DNA of 64,000 nucleotides, taken from NCBI RefSeq assembly GCF_019399895.1, contig NC_091873.1:5321501-5385500 (forward strand), given 5' to 3'. Positions 14,492 through 25,641 of this stretch are shown in pieces. Origin of the DNA: Cardiocondyla obscurior. Its lineage: Eukaryota; Arthropoda; Insecta; Hymenoptera; Formicidae. The translations under genes and the position numbers were made by a program. The notes under the pieces are model-generated. The model saw only the letters and a program-made list of their open reading frames with translations, had not been told where the DNA came from and did not search any database. The first letter of the stretch is position 1. The number at the start of each line of letters is the position of its first letter.

Positions 14492-14549
14492 TAATTGTAT
14501 AAAAAAAAATTAATATGTTAGGAAAGGGATATTCCACGTTTCCATTATA
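14492..14549 (+). repeat. 58-bp inverted duplication, copy A
   Basis: This block is identical in reverse complement to 23,648-23,705 (58 of 58 by my reading). It begins at the TA that forms the right target duplication of the palindromic Tc1-like element, so the duplicated block ends exactly where that element was inserted. It has no coding content and contains an A9 run. Perfect identity implies a recent duplication or gene conversion. Confidence 0.88.
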
Positions 14550-15996
14550 TTTCGTGTAACTAACTGCACTATACCCGGATATTTGGGAAACAAGTTCGTT
14601 GGGTATAGAGTACGCAGGATACAATAGCGAGCTTAATAGTAGCCCGTGGCCCTGAACCGTTGGTATATACTCGCATAATCCGGCTGGATAACAATTACAG
14701 CGGTGACCCGCCCGCAATGCACAGAGAGACGGAGAAACAATGCTACGGCAATGACAGAGGTCGCGTTAGATGGGAAAGCTGGATATGACGAATCCGCGAC
14801 AATCAATTATCGCGCTACAACCGCGCCGGTTCGAGCTGGAATATGCGCCTAATCCCGAACGCGAATGTGGATGCAATATTAATAACTGGCGATTAGGGTG
14901 CTCGCTAAAATATATACGCCCGTCGTATCTCGGGAATAAACAAGCCCTCGTTGGTTCCCTTCCGTGTATCGGGATCGACGCTCGTCGATCCCTACGGACT
15001 TACGACAGATGCGTGGGTAGAGCAACGGATCTCGAGCACGCACACGCGCCTCGTCTTTACGGCGTTCGTACCGAAGAGGGATTATAAAGGAAGGAACCGA
15101 GGGAGAGCCGCGGGAAAAGAAATAAAAAACGGTAACCCCGACGCGAGAACTCACGCTCTCACTTTAACGGCCCCCTCTTCACCTCTCCTACGTTCCCGCC
15201 GCGTTCTCCACCTTGATCGAGGCGATCCTCCCTTTCGCGCGATCCTGGATGCGTCCGTAATGATTGGGACGGGCACCCACGGTGCATGCAGAATCGTCTT
15301 GACAGGTTGGAAATAAATTTTCGCCTCGGCTCTTTTTGGTCCTACGAGCGCAAGCTCAGACGCTCATCAATATGATGTATGCCCGCGCGCAGGTTTTCGG
15401 ATTCGTTCGATCTCTCGTTTTCTTTTTCGGTCTCGACGCGTATACACGTAGGTTTTGATATTTGCTTCAACGATTTTTAAAAGGTGCACTGACGTTATTT
15501 TTTTCCTTTTTTTTTTTATACTCCTGACTTTACTTACTTTCGTCGTTGCATAATGATTTGTCGCCGATAGGCGGATAATAATTGTTGAAAAGTCATTCCG
15601 TTTTTATTCCCTTTATGGTCAAGCATGATCGTTTATCATCGGCTTAAACCGCGACCGTTTGCAGTAAATTGCACTCCGCGTTGCAGCGTCATGCCAGACG
15701 GTGTTATAACGTTTCCCCTCTTTTCCTACCGCCAATCAAAGCCGCGGAAATTGACCGTCTAACGCCCGCATACTATATGCACCTTTTTCCGAACGCTACG
15801 CTTTTTATCCAAACACCGAGCATCGGGAGGCGTGATGAAAGTGTAACGTCACCTACACACATCGTCGATAACGTCCGATGCGTTCTCATCCGAATTTAAA
15901 GCTCCCAGCTTTGTCGAAAAAAAGCGTAAAAGGGAACGGTCGATTATTAAATACCGGAATATTATCGGACATACAAATGGAATTCCATTAAATCAC

Positions 15997-16025
15997 GGGG
16001 GGAGGGGAGAAGAGGGAGGGAGGGG
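15997..16025 (+). other. G-quadruplex-prone tract, plus strand
   Basis: Five runs of three to six guanines lie within 29 nt, separated by single adenines or a short purine spacer, immediately followed by an A-run. This meets the usual four-run quadruplex pattern on the plus strand. Whether it folds in the cell cannot be told from sequence. Confidence 0.6.
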
Positions 16026-17197
16026 AAAAAAAAATCAAGGATTAATGTCACTTCGATCGCAACCAAATGGCGATACTTTATGTTGCCGTTCGAAAGAATA
16101 TAGTTACTTTACGAGGCGAGTTTTATTGTCAATATCGCGAGTATATCACGGTATTAGTTTCAGCACCGGCTTTATAAATAAAATTATTATTATTACGCTT
16201 GTAAAGTCATTTCGCTTCACGACGCTTCACACATATCAAGCGCCGCATATGCGAATGCAGTGGTTCACATCAAATTTCTATTTCTAAAATCGTGTCCCTA
16301 ACTTCAAATGTTGCAACCTTTCTGTCAATGACTGTACATATAAAATACATAAAAGATTACATTTGCTCGGAGAAATAAAGCGATATAGAAAATAGTAAAC
16401 TGCAAAGGGAAGTAGTCCGCGAAAGCGAGAAATCGATCATTCTAAGTTCAAGCGTATTACTCGTTCGCCAATGTGACCAACGAGGTGCAATGGGTAAATC
16501 GATTTGTTTGTTACCCGACAGCGGGGCAACGAAACAGACGAGCAGACGTTCCGTCGTTTGGCAAACAACCGCCATCTCGCTGCCTCGCGTTACTTGCGAC
16601 GAAGAGCCATTCCAATGCGTCAATAGACAAATAGCTGGCGCGTTGCATTTCAAGCTAATGCACTCGACCGTTCCCTCCGCGCAGCCCCGGCGTGTCACGC
16701 GGGGAGCTGAGTCCGGATATCGAATCGCCTACGCCGTGTTCGGGACCGTGCAATTCGCGAAAGAAGTACCGACGTCAAAGAGAAGCGTCTGTTTGAGACG
16801 ACTCTATATACAGACCGTGCGCCTGTGGCCGCGAGCACGTATACATCGCACATACGTGTGCTACGTCCGCGTGGGGTGCAAACCAACACGCCGAACGAGG
16901 CACGTCGTTCAATAAACGTATCGCGCGGAGTTATTTCATTTTCGACCGACTCATGTGTAAAATATCAAATAAAACGCGCGGAATGTTTGTTTAAGTGGTC
17001 GTTCGTGGTCGCGGCCGCTCCGTGGCGGCAGCGACGGGCGCGAGGGGGTGGCAGCGCGACGATAGGAGGCGGTAGGTCGGGGTGGATTTTCGACGCTACG
17101 TGCGGGGGAAACGTTAATATCGCGCTACCGGGTTTGCAGCGAGTTGGCGGGTTCACAAAGTGAGCGAGTGTTGACACTAGCCGCTCATTCCACCTCA

Positions 17198-17228
17198 CCC
17201 CTGTTTTCCCCCTCGCGCCCCCTCCCCC
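17198..17228 (-). other. G-quadruplex-prone tract, minus strand
   Basis: Four C-runs of 4-5 on the plus strand (17,198-17,201; 17,208-17,212; 17,218-17,222; 17,224-17,228) give four G-runs on the minus strand with loops of 1, 5 and 6 nt. It sits inside the most C-skewed part of a CpG-rich block, a setting that would fit a promoter-proximal island. Confidence 0.6.
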
Positions 17229-18214
17229 TCGTCCCGTCCCCGTTCTACCCGAGCCACCCTTTTCCAGTCTGCGCCCTGCGCCTTCCGTGCTACCTCTGCC
17301 GGCGGCGCAAACCACCCCTGCCGCCGACCACATCCGCCCCTAGCGAAAGCTCCGACGAAGTTCCTCCCCTTACCTCTGAACCGTCCTTCCAATCTTTTTT
17401 CTCTTTACCGCCCAAGAGTGTACGTGAGTCGTAGCAGTTGCCGGCAATATCGGTTCAACTTAATTACTTTCATGAGCTATTTTTTTCCCCTTTCGCAAAA
17501 ACAATGCAACGATTTGATTGGAGGTAAAGTAAAGCCTCTAATGTTAATTGTTTCGTATTCTGAGGTGCAACGTCGAATGTTGACTTCAAAGTCGTCGAGA
17601 AACGCGATAAATTGCAAAGTAATGAAAAAGCACTTATGAAAAACATTAAAAAAAAATAAGATAAAAAGAAACGTATTTAAGTCGCGCAGCGTTTCCCGAT
17701 ACGTTGACATTAACCGTGCTTTTAATGAAGACTCGGCGAAGGGAATGGTCTAGTTTACGCAATATGGTTTTCGTGCGTATACACCGGCGCAAGGGGCCGC
17801 GTCTACGGAGTCGGCCAACATGGTCAAAGAAGACGAAATTAAATTAATATAATCCGTACTGGCAGCACAGCCGTGCATTTGAGCTTTACCACGACGGAGG
17901 CAACAAATTATAATGCCATAATTGAAAATGTTCTGTACTGCGTGCGAACGGCGCACATTGCCCCTCCGTGCCCGGCGTGGCACGAAAATTTCAATTTCCC
18001 GGTCCTCGTAAATCTGAGGTGAAGTAATTATTGTATTCCGCCGACGCTTTCTTAGACCCATTCATACCCCCTCCCTTATTCCCTCGGAAGGAAAAGCATT
18101 TTGCGCGTCAGCTCGACGACCATGGGCGTAACTATTTCGTTGCTCTTTTCCGACGTGTTATTACGGGATGATATTCATCGGAGCGAAACGTGGCGCCCAA
18201 ATAAAGGGGAATGT

Positions 18215-18337
18215 ACTGCTTTTAGATAATGACCGGCTTTACGTTACGATTTTGTTGACAGAAAAGAAAAAGAAAGAAAAAGAAAATTACCTCTAACGCG
18301 AGACAATTTATTTATACGTTACGTTATTCGACGAATT
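18215..18337 (+). repeat. 123-bp inverted duplication, left copy
   Basis: This is the reverse complement of 18,978-19,100 with two mismatches in 123 positions. The two copies flank 640 bp. There is no target-site duplication outside the pair and the ends are not typical transposon termini. It contains a polypurine stretch (GAAA-type repeats) and no coding signal. Confidence 0.9.
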
Positions 18338-18977
18338 ATTATTATGTGAGTATATCGCAGATTTTTTTTTTTTCTTTAACAATTGAGGAGTTAAAAATGA
18401 AAATTTTTAGACGTAATTGTGAAATAAAATTATTTACCGTAATTAGTAATTGCTAATGTTAATTTGCATAATTAGAAAAAATAATTAGTTAGCCTGATGG
18501 TGTCTATCTTTTGTAAATACAATATGAAAGACTAAAATCTGATATCTTTTAATATACATACATGATTTAATGAAAATGCTTTCTAACGGGATAGAAATTT
18601 ATCAGCGTTTGCTGTTGTAAAATGAAAGGGATGATGTCATGGTTTGTTCGGTTCTGAAAATCATCGCGTACTTAGACGCGTTCTTAAGCGCCGGCGTCTT
18701 GCCAGATTCATGGCTGGCCGTATTCAAAAGTTTCTGTAGAAGCGTAGCTTGCTCTGGTTGCTTTTGCTGTCTCGTTTGGCGGGTCATTTGTTAGGCGCAG
18801 ACAGCTTTTACGTGCTCGCCGCATTTAATTTCACAATGCGTTTTAACGACACTACTTCGGCATTGAAACGCCACGCAAACCGAATCAATCCCTCTCTTGC
18901 CCGACCAGCTACGCTTGTTACAGAAATACGCGAGGCAAAAAACACAAACTGCGGGTGTTTAAAAAATTGCCGTCGAA
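18338..18977. other. Segment between the 123-bp inverted copies
   Basis: 640 bp of AT-rich then mixed sequence, with no gene or repeat that I recognise. If the flanking inverted duplication was made by a staggered-break inversion, this is the inverted segment. Confidence 0.4.
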
Positions 18978-19100
18978 AATTCGTCGAATAACGTAACGTA
19001 TAAATAAATTGTCTCGCGTTAGAGGTAATTTTCTTTTTCTTTCTTTTTCTTTTCTATCAACGAAATCGTAACGTAAAGCCGGTCATTATCTAAAAGCAGT
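18978..19100 (-). repeat. 123-bp inverted duplication, right copy
   Basis: Partner of 18,215-18,337, about 98% identical in reverse complement. Similarity stops abruptly at both ends (AATT inside, ACTGC outside). Confidence 0.9.
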
Positions 19101-19764
19101 GGTGCCGCCGAGAAAAAAATTAAAAACGTTAAAAAAAAAGAGAGAAAAAAAAAGGGAAAAAATCCGGCAAATTTGCGAAGATAAAAGAAATACGTTGGAA
19201 AAGTTTTGGAGGCTACAGCGACACTTTCTCTCTCGCATGCTCGATATTGCGTGACATTAACTGCAAAGATCAACGATTTGCAAGTAGGGGGAAGAAGCCG
19301 GCGTTACGCCAATGAATTTTCTCCTTTCGAGAGTACAACTCTGTTCAAACTTTGCGCCGGTGATTTCCCATCCCGTTGGCCCAACGCCGATTAAGCAAAT
19401 TAAATTTCTTCCGGAAATACCGACGAAGAAATCACAGGCCCTGCCACCATCCCCTCGACGTTTTAACGTCATTAGTGCGAGACCTATGTATTGTATCGAC
19501 CGGTGGAATACCTGAGGAGTGGATGCGAGAACGGATGAGTACGAAGGGGGAAAAAAAGGGTTTCTCCGACGGAGGGTAGAAACAGGTGGAAAACGGTTGC
19601 GAGGCTTGGCTTTTATTCGCAACTTTTCCGCGGGCATCCTTGTAAACATTTTGCGAGAGCTTTTTCCAAGCGCTATCGACCTAACGGCGTTTTAAAACGG
19701 GGCTCATTAGAATACAATCCATACGAGAGATCTATCGTACTTTTAATTCGCGTCCTACTTTTCG

Positions 19765-20888
19765 AGGTGTGTGATGCTGGCATCCCCAAATTAAAATTTT
19801 TTTTTAATTTAAGTTGCATTTGTTCGTCCATCGTTAGTCCACGTATGTCCAATAAAAAATTTTATTTGTCCATCTTTATAAAAAAAGTTAATTAAACAAA
19901 TTTTTTTTTTTTGGTACCAGTACTCCCACGATACAATTTCTTTATTTTCTGAGTGCCATACGTTTGTCCATCGTTTGTCCACGTAAGTCCAACTAAAAAT
20001 TTTATTTGTCCACCTTTATAAAAAAAATTATTTATAATAATTATTTTTTTTTGGTACTAGCACCCCTACAATACAATTTCTTTATTTTCTGAGTGCCATA
20101 CGTTTGTCCACGTATGTCCAACTAAAAATTTTATTTATTCAACTTTTAAAAAGAAGTTATATATAAGTTAAAAAATTAAAATCATATATACCTCACATAC
20201 AGAGTGACCCGAACAATGTGTCGCTTCTAAAAACTATGGGTAGGAAATTAGAACCGAAGACGAAAAGTCAAATACAATTCTAAAAAACTCAATAATTTTA
20301 AAGAAAAAAATTAATTTATGTAAGCGTAAGGAAGCGTGTGAGTGAGCGCAACAGACGACGGCGCCATTCGCCTGTCGCGCTCACTCGCACGCAGCTTTCA
20401 TGTCGCTCTTACGCGTACATAAATTAATTTTGAGAGCGACACATTGTTTGGGACACCCTGTATATGGTTTTAATTTTTTAACTTAGATATAACTTCTTTT
20501 TAAAAGTTGGACAAATAAAATTTTTAGTTGGACATACATGGACAAACGATAGACAAACGTATGGCACTTAGAAAATAAAGAAATTGTATCGTAAGGGTGC
20601 TGGTACCAAAAAAAAATAATTATTGTAAATAATTTTTTTTATAAAGGTAGACAAATAAAATTTTTAGTTAGACTTATGTGGACAAACGATGGACAAACGT
20701 ATGGCACTCAGAAAATAAAGAAATTGTATCGTGGTGGTACCAAAAAAAAAAAATTTGTTTAAATAATTTTTTTTATAAAGATAAACAAATAAAATTTTTT
20801 ATTGGACATATTAAACTAACAATGGACGAACAAATGCAACTTGAATTAAAAAAAAATTTTAATTTGGGGGTGCCAGCATCACACACCT
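19765..20888. mobile_element. Foldback-like element with long subrepeated arms
   Basis: The termini read AGGTGTGTGATGCTGG and its inverse. The element is flanked by a 9-bp direct repeat TACTTTTCG (19,756-19,764 and 20,889-20,897). The arms are long inverted repeats (about 19,765-20,190 and 20,465-20,888). Each arm contains about three tandem subunits of roughly 130 bp built around TTGTCCATCGTTTGTCCA-type motifs, a TATTTTCTGAGTGCCATACG block and a GGTACC site. Long inverted arms with internal tandem subrepeats and a 9-bp target duplication match the organisation of Drosophila Foldback elements, which belong to the Mutator-like group. The superfamily assignment is inferred from this architecture because no transposase is present. 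The loop is occupied by a second, nested element. A shorter relative is at 30,839-31,070. Confidence 0.82.
20200..20460. mobile_element. Nested TA-flanked MITE with hairpin core
   Basis: Inserted between the arms of the Foldback-like element and flanked by TA (20,198-20,199 and 20,461-20,462). The ends are CAGAGTGACCCGAACAATG and the inverse of CAGGGTGTCCCAAACAATG. Inside lies a second inverted pair centred near the GGCGCC at about 20,370, with GTGAGTGAGCGC-type arms. It has no coding capacity. The ends resemble those of the element at 23,092-23,641, so both may belong to the same broad group of TA-inserting MITEs. Confidence 0.78.
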
Positions 20889-20897
20889 TACTTTTCG

Positions 20898-23089
20898 AGA
20901 CCTTCAAATAAAAGTGGTTTAAAATAAATTTAAAGAAATAATTTCTTTAATAAGTCGCGCCTATTTTTTCTTTACACTTAAAAAAAATCGATCTGATTTT
21001 AGAGAAAGTTTAAATCATTCTAAAGCACTAGACGCCGGACAGTTTATGTCCAGCGGCTCGTTGCACGTCGCCGCGAACAGACAATAGATCCTTGTTGGAT
21101 TTGGACACGGACCGACCGACAAACGAAAAGCACGTGCTGAAGGAAAGGCGCGGCGACAAATTTAATTTTCGCGAAATTAGCCAACGGTACATGCAAATTG
21201 GCACGAAATGAACTCTGTTATATTGTATTAGACGTCCACCTGGAATTTCGAAGAGAAAACAGAGTAGCAACCGTCGAGAGGAATGGGATAATTGAGGACC
21301 GAGACATGCAGATCCGCTAATGAGAGGACCTCGTGTGTCTGAACGACTTTACTGTCGCGCTTTTCAAACCGCTTTGCCTTCTTCGCCTTTATCTTCTTTC
21401 AATTTTTTTTTTTCTTTCCGGTACTTCTCTGCATCTGCATCGTCCGCGTTTTTTTTCCCTCCACGATTCCGCCCCTTTTCCGCCGTCCGAGTTCAGCGTT
21501 AATAAATTTTCGAGAATGTTATACATCAGAGTCGCTAATCGTTCAGTTTCGAGAAAGTGGTTTAAGCAACGCTCTGACTAATGTTCTTTTTTTTTCCCCC
21601 CACATTTTAAAGGCCGCGTGTGAGAATATTTCTCATGGTTCTTAACGCGATCGCGTCATTTAAATTAAAGAGAAACGTGAGTAACGTCGATAAACATTCG
21701 CAAAGATAACTCGCTGGCTGTGCACTTACTAATTTTATTTGCAGCGTGAATATCGCAAGGAGCACCTCCTACTTTACTTTATTAGTTACCGAAGTAATAA
21801 AACTAATCGTAATCGCAAAAATTAATTGACGCGCGACAAAAGACGACCACGAGCGGTGAGGTATCCGTTTAAAAAAGAAAAAACGAACGAAATAGCGATT
21901 ACGAAAATAATTACAGCGCACGTTACGATCTGCGATGTCGACGTTCCTTCGGCTTTGAATAAAAGAAAAAAGGAACCAACGCGGCGGGGGCAAAAGTAAA
22001 AAGGCATTAAAAGCTACCGACGTTTTCAAACGCGGACAGATACACTTATTATCGATAATATAAACGTTCGCTTGAAAAGTTGCTGCGTCGCAATCTCCGA
22101 CGCGATATCCGCTCTTATCTTACTGAAATCACCTTCGTCCGCGGCTCTGCGCACCTTTTGCCTTTTCCATCTTCGCGTCGACGAGCTGGAAAGGCGGTGC
22201 GCGGTGCGCGGGAATTCCGGATTGGTCACGTCGATCCCGCATTAGTCTCGTGGCTAATTAAAACAGGTAATGCCTGTTTGGTGCGTTTACGCACACCAAG
22301 CTGAATCTCCTACACATTTCTTTCGACGAGCGACACAATATCTCGAAAGAGACAGCCCTCACGCATCCGTGAGAGCTCGGCCCGTACGGCAGCCGTCTCG
22401 TGCGTTAATTAGCAGTCAAGACCGCGCGCTTATTTCGACCGTACTAATGAGTATTTGAGTAATGCCTTGCGCGCCACCTTTCCCTTTGCCGCGGTTACGT
22501 TAATTCTTTTTCTTTTCTTTTTTTTTTAAATTTTTCTTGGCTTTTTTTCTTTTGCCCTGAAGTAAATTAACGATTATTAACAACCACCGTCAAGTGTAAG
22601 CAGCGCAGAAAAAAAAGTTCACCGACGAGTAAGAGGCAGAGAATCCTGAACGATATATGCGAAATTATATTCACCGTGTGCATTTTTATCTTTCGTAAAT
22701 TAAATTGCATTAGCGGAGAATGGAATTAATGTCGCGTGGAATAAAATTTGAACTCTAAATTAAACGCGATCGTGTCTAAAATTAAACACACGCTGATATG
22801 TCCGACTATAATAATTATTCTAACCATTTCATAAAAATAGAAGCCGGATAATTCGAGAATAGCTGAGTCAACGTTTCTGGAGTAAAACGCGTTACGTTTT
22901 AAGCGGACTATCGCCGTATCTGCGGCGAAGTGAGATTCGCGGGACGTCTAGCGATCGTATAATACTTGAATTATATCGTTAAATATATTTTGAAGAAGGA
23001 TCGAATTAAAAGATTTTGAATTTTTAATTAAAAAATATTCTGACATCGTTAACAGTCGCAGGCAATAGGGTGTCTGTCAATTTTTCTTA
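20898..23089. other. Non-coding stretch between elements
   Basis: No gene is supported. It is mixed AT-rich and CpG-rich, with poly-T runs near 21,404-21,413 and 22,500-22,530. Frames near 21,320-21,580 and 22,080-22,460 overlap others and carry no motif. Confidence 0.4.
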
Positions 23090-23091
23090 TA

Positions 23092-23641
23092 CAGGGTGTC
23101 TCAAAGTCATGTAGACAAACTTTGGAACTAGGTAGATCTCGTTATTTTAAGAAGAAAAGTTCTTTACCATTTTTTATTCTGAATAATATTAAGCGAGAAA
23201 ATAATTATTGAAAATTATGTCTTTTGAGCGAAACTTACTGCCCCCCACACCGCGCGGAGACGCTCTATCCATCGGTAGTCCCCAATCCTTGCGTTCTCGA
23301 TCATCGATAAGAAAAATGAAGGAGCGCGGGGCAAGACAGGCGGTTACAATCGGCCCGCCTAGATAAACTGGTCTAAACCAGGAATCAAAGAAAGGCGACG
23401 ACGCATAACAATACAAAGAAAATTATTGATGTTCAAGAAAGCAAGGATTGGGGATTACCGACGGATAGAGCGTCTCCGCGCGGTGTGAGGAGCAGTAAGA
23501 TCCGCCCAAAAAACCTAATTTTTAATAATTTTTATCTCGCTTAATATTACTCAGAATAAAAAATGGTAAAGGACTTTTCGTCTTAAAATAACGAGATCTA
23601 CCTAGTTCCAAAGTTTGTCTACATGACTTTGGAACACCCTT
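23092..23641. mobile_element. TA-flanked MITE with ~200-bp inverted arms
   Basis: A 550-bp element between TA dinucleotides (23,090-23,091 and 23,642-23,643). Its ends are CAGGGTGTCTCAAAGTCATG and, inverted, a close copy with small changes. The inverted similarity extends about 200 bp inward from each end, around a centre of roughly 110-150 bp. There is no transposase. It was probably mobilised by a Tc1/mariner-type enzyme, judging from the TA target. Its right edge is only 6 bp from the 58-bp inverted duplication copy at 23,648. Confidence 0.78.
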
Positions 23642-23647
23642 TATATG

Positions 23648-23705
23648 TATAATGGAAACGTGGAATATCCCTTTCCTAACATATTAATTTTTTTTTATAC
23701 AATTA
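23648..23705 (-). repeat. 58-bp inverted duplication, copy B
   Basis: Reverse-complement twin of 14,492-14,549, identical over 58 bp and 9.1 kb away. Similarity stops at ATACAATTA on one side and TATAATGG on the other. Confidence 0.88.
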
Positions 23706-25641
23706 TGTGTCAAAGATACGTATTTTTTTTTAAATAAAATGCAGCTAATACCTATATCGCATTTAAAGTGAGGCGACAATTGAACATTTTAATATTCTAT
23801 TAAGGATAAATCTAGATGACAGAATCCAAGCTGCGTAGCTTGAAACTAGAGTTTGTTTTGAGGGTAAAGTTAACGCCGCCGTGTAATGATTAATGGGTCG
23901 CCCTTTATGACGATATTGCTCTGGAGAACATCAATCTAAGCATGCAGAAGCTATTCAGAGTATGTTGAATATCTAATTTGAAAATCACGCGTATCATAGC
24001 ATTGGAAATTCCTACGGAGCACGCTGTCCGTATAACAAAAAAGAAAAAGAAAAAAAAAAAGAAATTGATATAAATAAGAGTATTGCATTGGGCAAATTTA
24101 TTTTTAGCTTTAATAGATATTAATCGAGCGTTGTAAAATCTACTTGTTGTAAACGTAAAAAGATTTTGTAGGAAAGTAATTATTTCCTTGTCTTTCTGAA
24201 GTTATCGATGAAATTATCTGGATTGTTTTGTTTAATAAGACCTCGCATTGTTTTTAACGTTACTGAAAGACAGTATATCGACGGATTTCATTTCACTGCG
24301 ACAAATTGCTCCATAACCAAGCCGGATGATTTATATCGTTATTATTTCACGGCGAGCATTAATAGTCGAGCAAACACGGTGGAAACATGTCAGGCACACG
24401 CGAAAGAGCAAAATTCCATGCAGGCGGGGTAGGAACCGTATACTTTTATTCGTCCGCTTCTTTTCTGTGCTACCGATCGTTAATCATTCACTATGATACA
24501 AGAGAAGGAGAGTAGAAATGGGCAAGGAGACGAGCGAGAGAAAACGGACAAAGAATAAAAAAAAAAGAAAAAAACGATAAGTGAAAAAAAAGTAGTGATT
24601 TGAGGTATTATTTAAACGAACGTTGTATGATGCTTAGAAAATATGCTGCGCAACCTCATGAAACTTGTTCAGGATTGCTATTCAAGTGTATAGATATATT
24701 ACACAATGGAAACTGGCACATTCGTAACGATTACCGATGGTACTATTGCTTACGTGGCATTTTCTCGTTATTATAATGCAAAAGAATTTGCGTTTATTAA
24801 AAAAGAAAAAAGAAATAGTTAAACGATACTGCGAATATTCTTTAATATTTTAAAAGAGTTTGTGGTATTGTTTTATTTTTTTATTCTTTTTATTTTTATA
24901 GCATTATGCCATCGGTGATTTTTTGATAGGATTTTAAGGCTCTTAAGTCATTGTCGGTGTTCGCAATATTATTTCTAAATTTACGCGAGCTCGAGCGAAG
25001 AGGCAGAAAGTAAGATACGCCGCGACATAGTAACTGTCGTAATATGTGTTACCATATACGAAATGCACAATCATCTGTGATGCGCTGGCGGCCGCATACG
25101 TGTAGCAACATCGTCTCCGAAGAGCGAGGATCGATAGCACTGGTTGCAAGCGGGGTGCATTAAGGCTATTTTACGAGTATAGAATATCTGGAAAGCAATA
25201 CTCCATTCTTGAGAATCCTCTGCGTCGCGCGATTTTTACGGCATCGTATACATGCCTGTGACGTTGTCGAGCACATGGAAAAACGTTAGAAAAAGAGAAA
25301 TACACCTCCGCGGCATGCTACGCTTTTTCGAGGACGGTAGTCGCGGGGTATGAAGTTAATACTATTTTTTTAAATAGGGATATAATTTTTTCTAAGATAA
25401 TTCGAATCGGAGTTTAATAACGACGACGAATCTGAGAGCTCGAAAATGACGGGCGGATGGGTCTCGGGAATCGCGAAAAAATATACTTCAGTGTCGAACG
25501 GGACGATCTTGCGTTTTAAAGACCCTTCGAGCTTGGCGAGTGTACTTTAATGAGTACGATACATGTTGCGATGGACAAGTGAGAATAATGTAAAAATGTT
25601 AAATGTAATATTAATCAAGTAAAACGTTTTTTCTGTTTTAG
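23706..25641. other. Non-coding stretch upstream of an exon-like block
   Basis: No gene is supported. It is AT-rich with several A/T runs (for example 24,038-24,060 and 24,560-24,595). The last 20 nt before 25,642 (TTTTTTCTGTTTTAG type) form a good splice acceptor tract. Confidence 0.4.

Larger units (their letters stand above)
14550..18214. other. CpG-rich non-coding stretch
   Basis: No gene is supported. 14.7-15.3 kb and 16.4-17.4 kb are notably CpG-rich, giving many overlapping open frames on both strands without recognisable domains. 17,144-17,434 is strongly C-rich on the plus strand and encodes only proline/serine-rich low complexity. It is followed by a GTGAGT donor-like hexamer near 17,424, so a non-coding first exon or promoter island is possible but unproven. 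17.5-18.2 kb is AT-rich again. Confidence 0.4.

Noticed and set aside
14826..14840. GGTTCGAGCTG, resembling a tRNA B-box
   Set aside because: No matching A-box or foldable cloverleaf around it. The same applies to GGTTCGAAACA near 54,230.
17144..17434. Pro/Ser-rich 96-codon frame as a protein
   Set aside because: The composition follows the C-rich DNA and the minus strand is equally open. It is kept only as a possible promoter or first-exon island.
20678..20911. Plus-strand open frame of 77 codons
   Set aside because: It lies in the right arm of the Foldback-like element and crosses its edge. It is made of subrepeat sequence.
13025..23075. Shared 11-mer GACACCCTATT (13,045) and its inverse (23,065) as part of the 58-bp inverted pair
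   Set aside because: Too short, and its order relative to the 58-bp blocks is inconsistent with one collinear inverted duplication.
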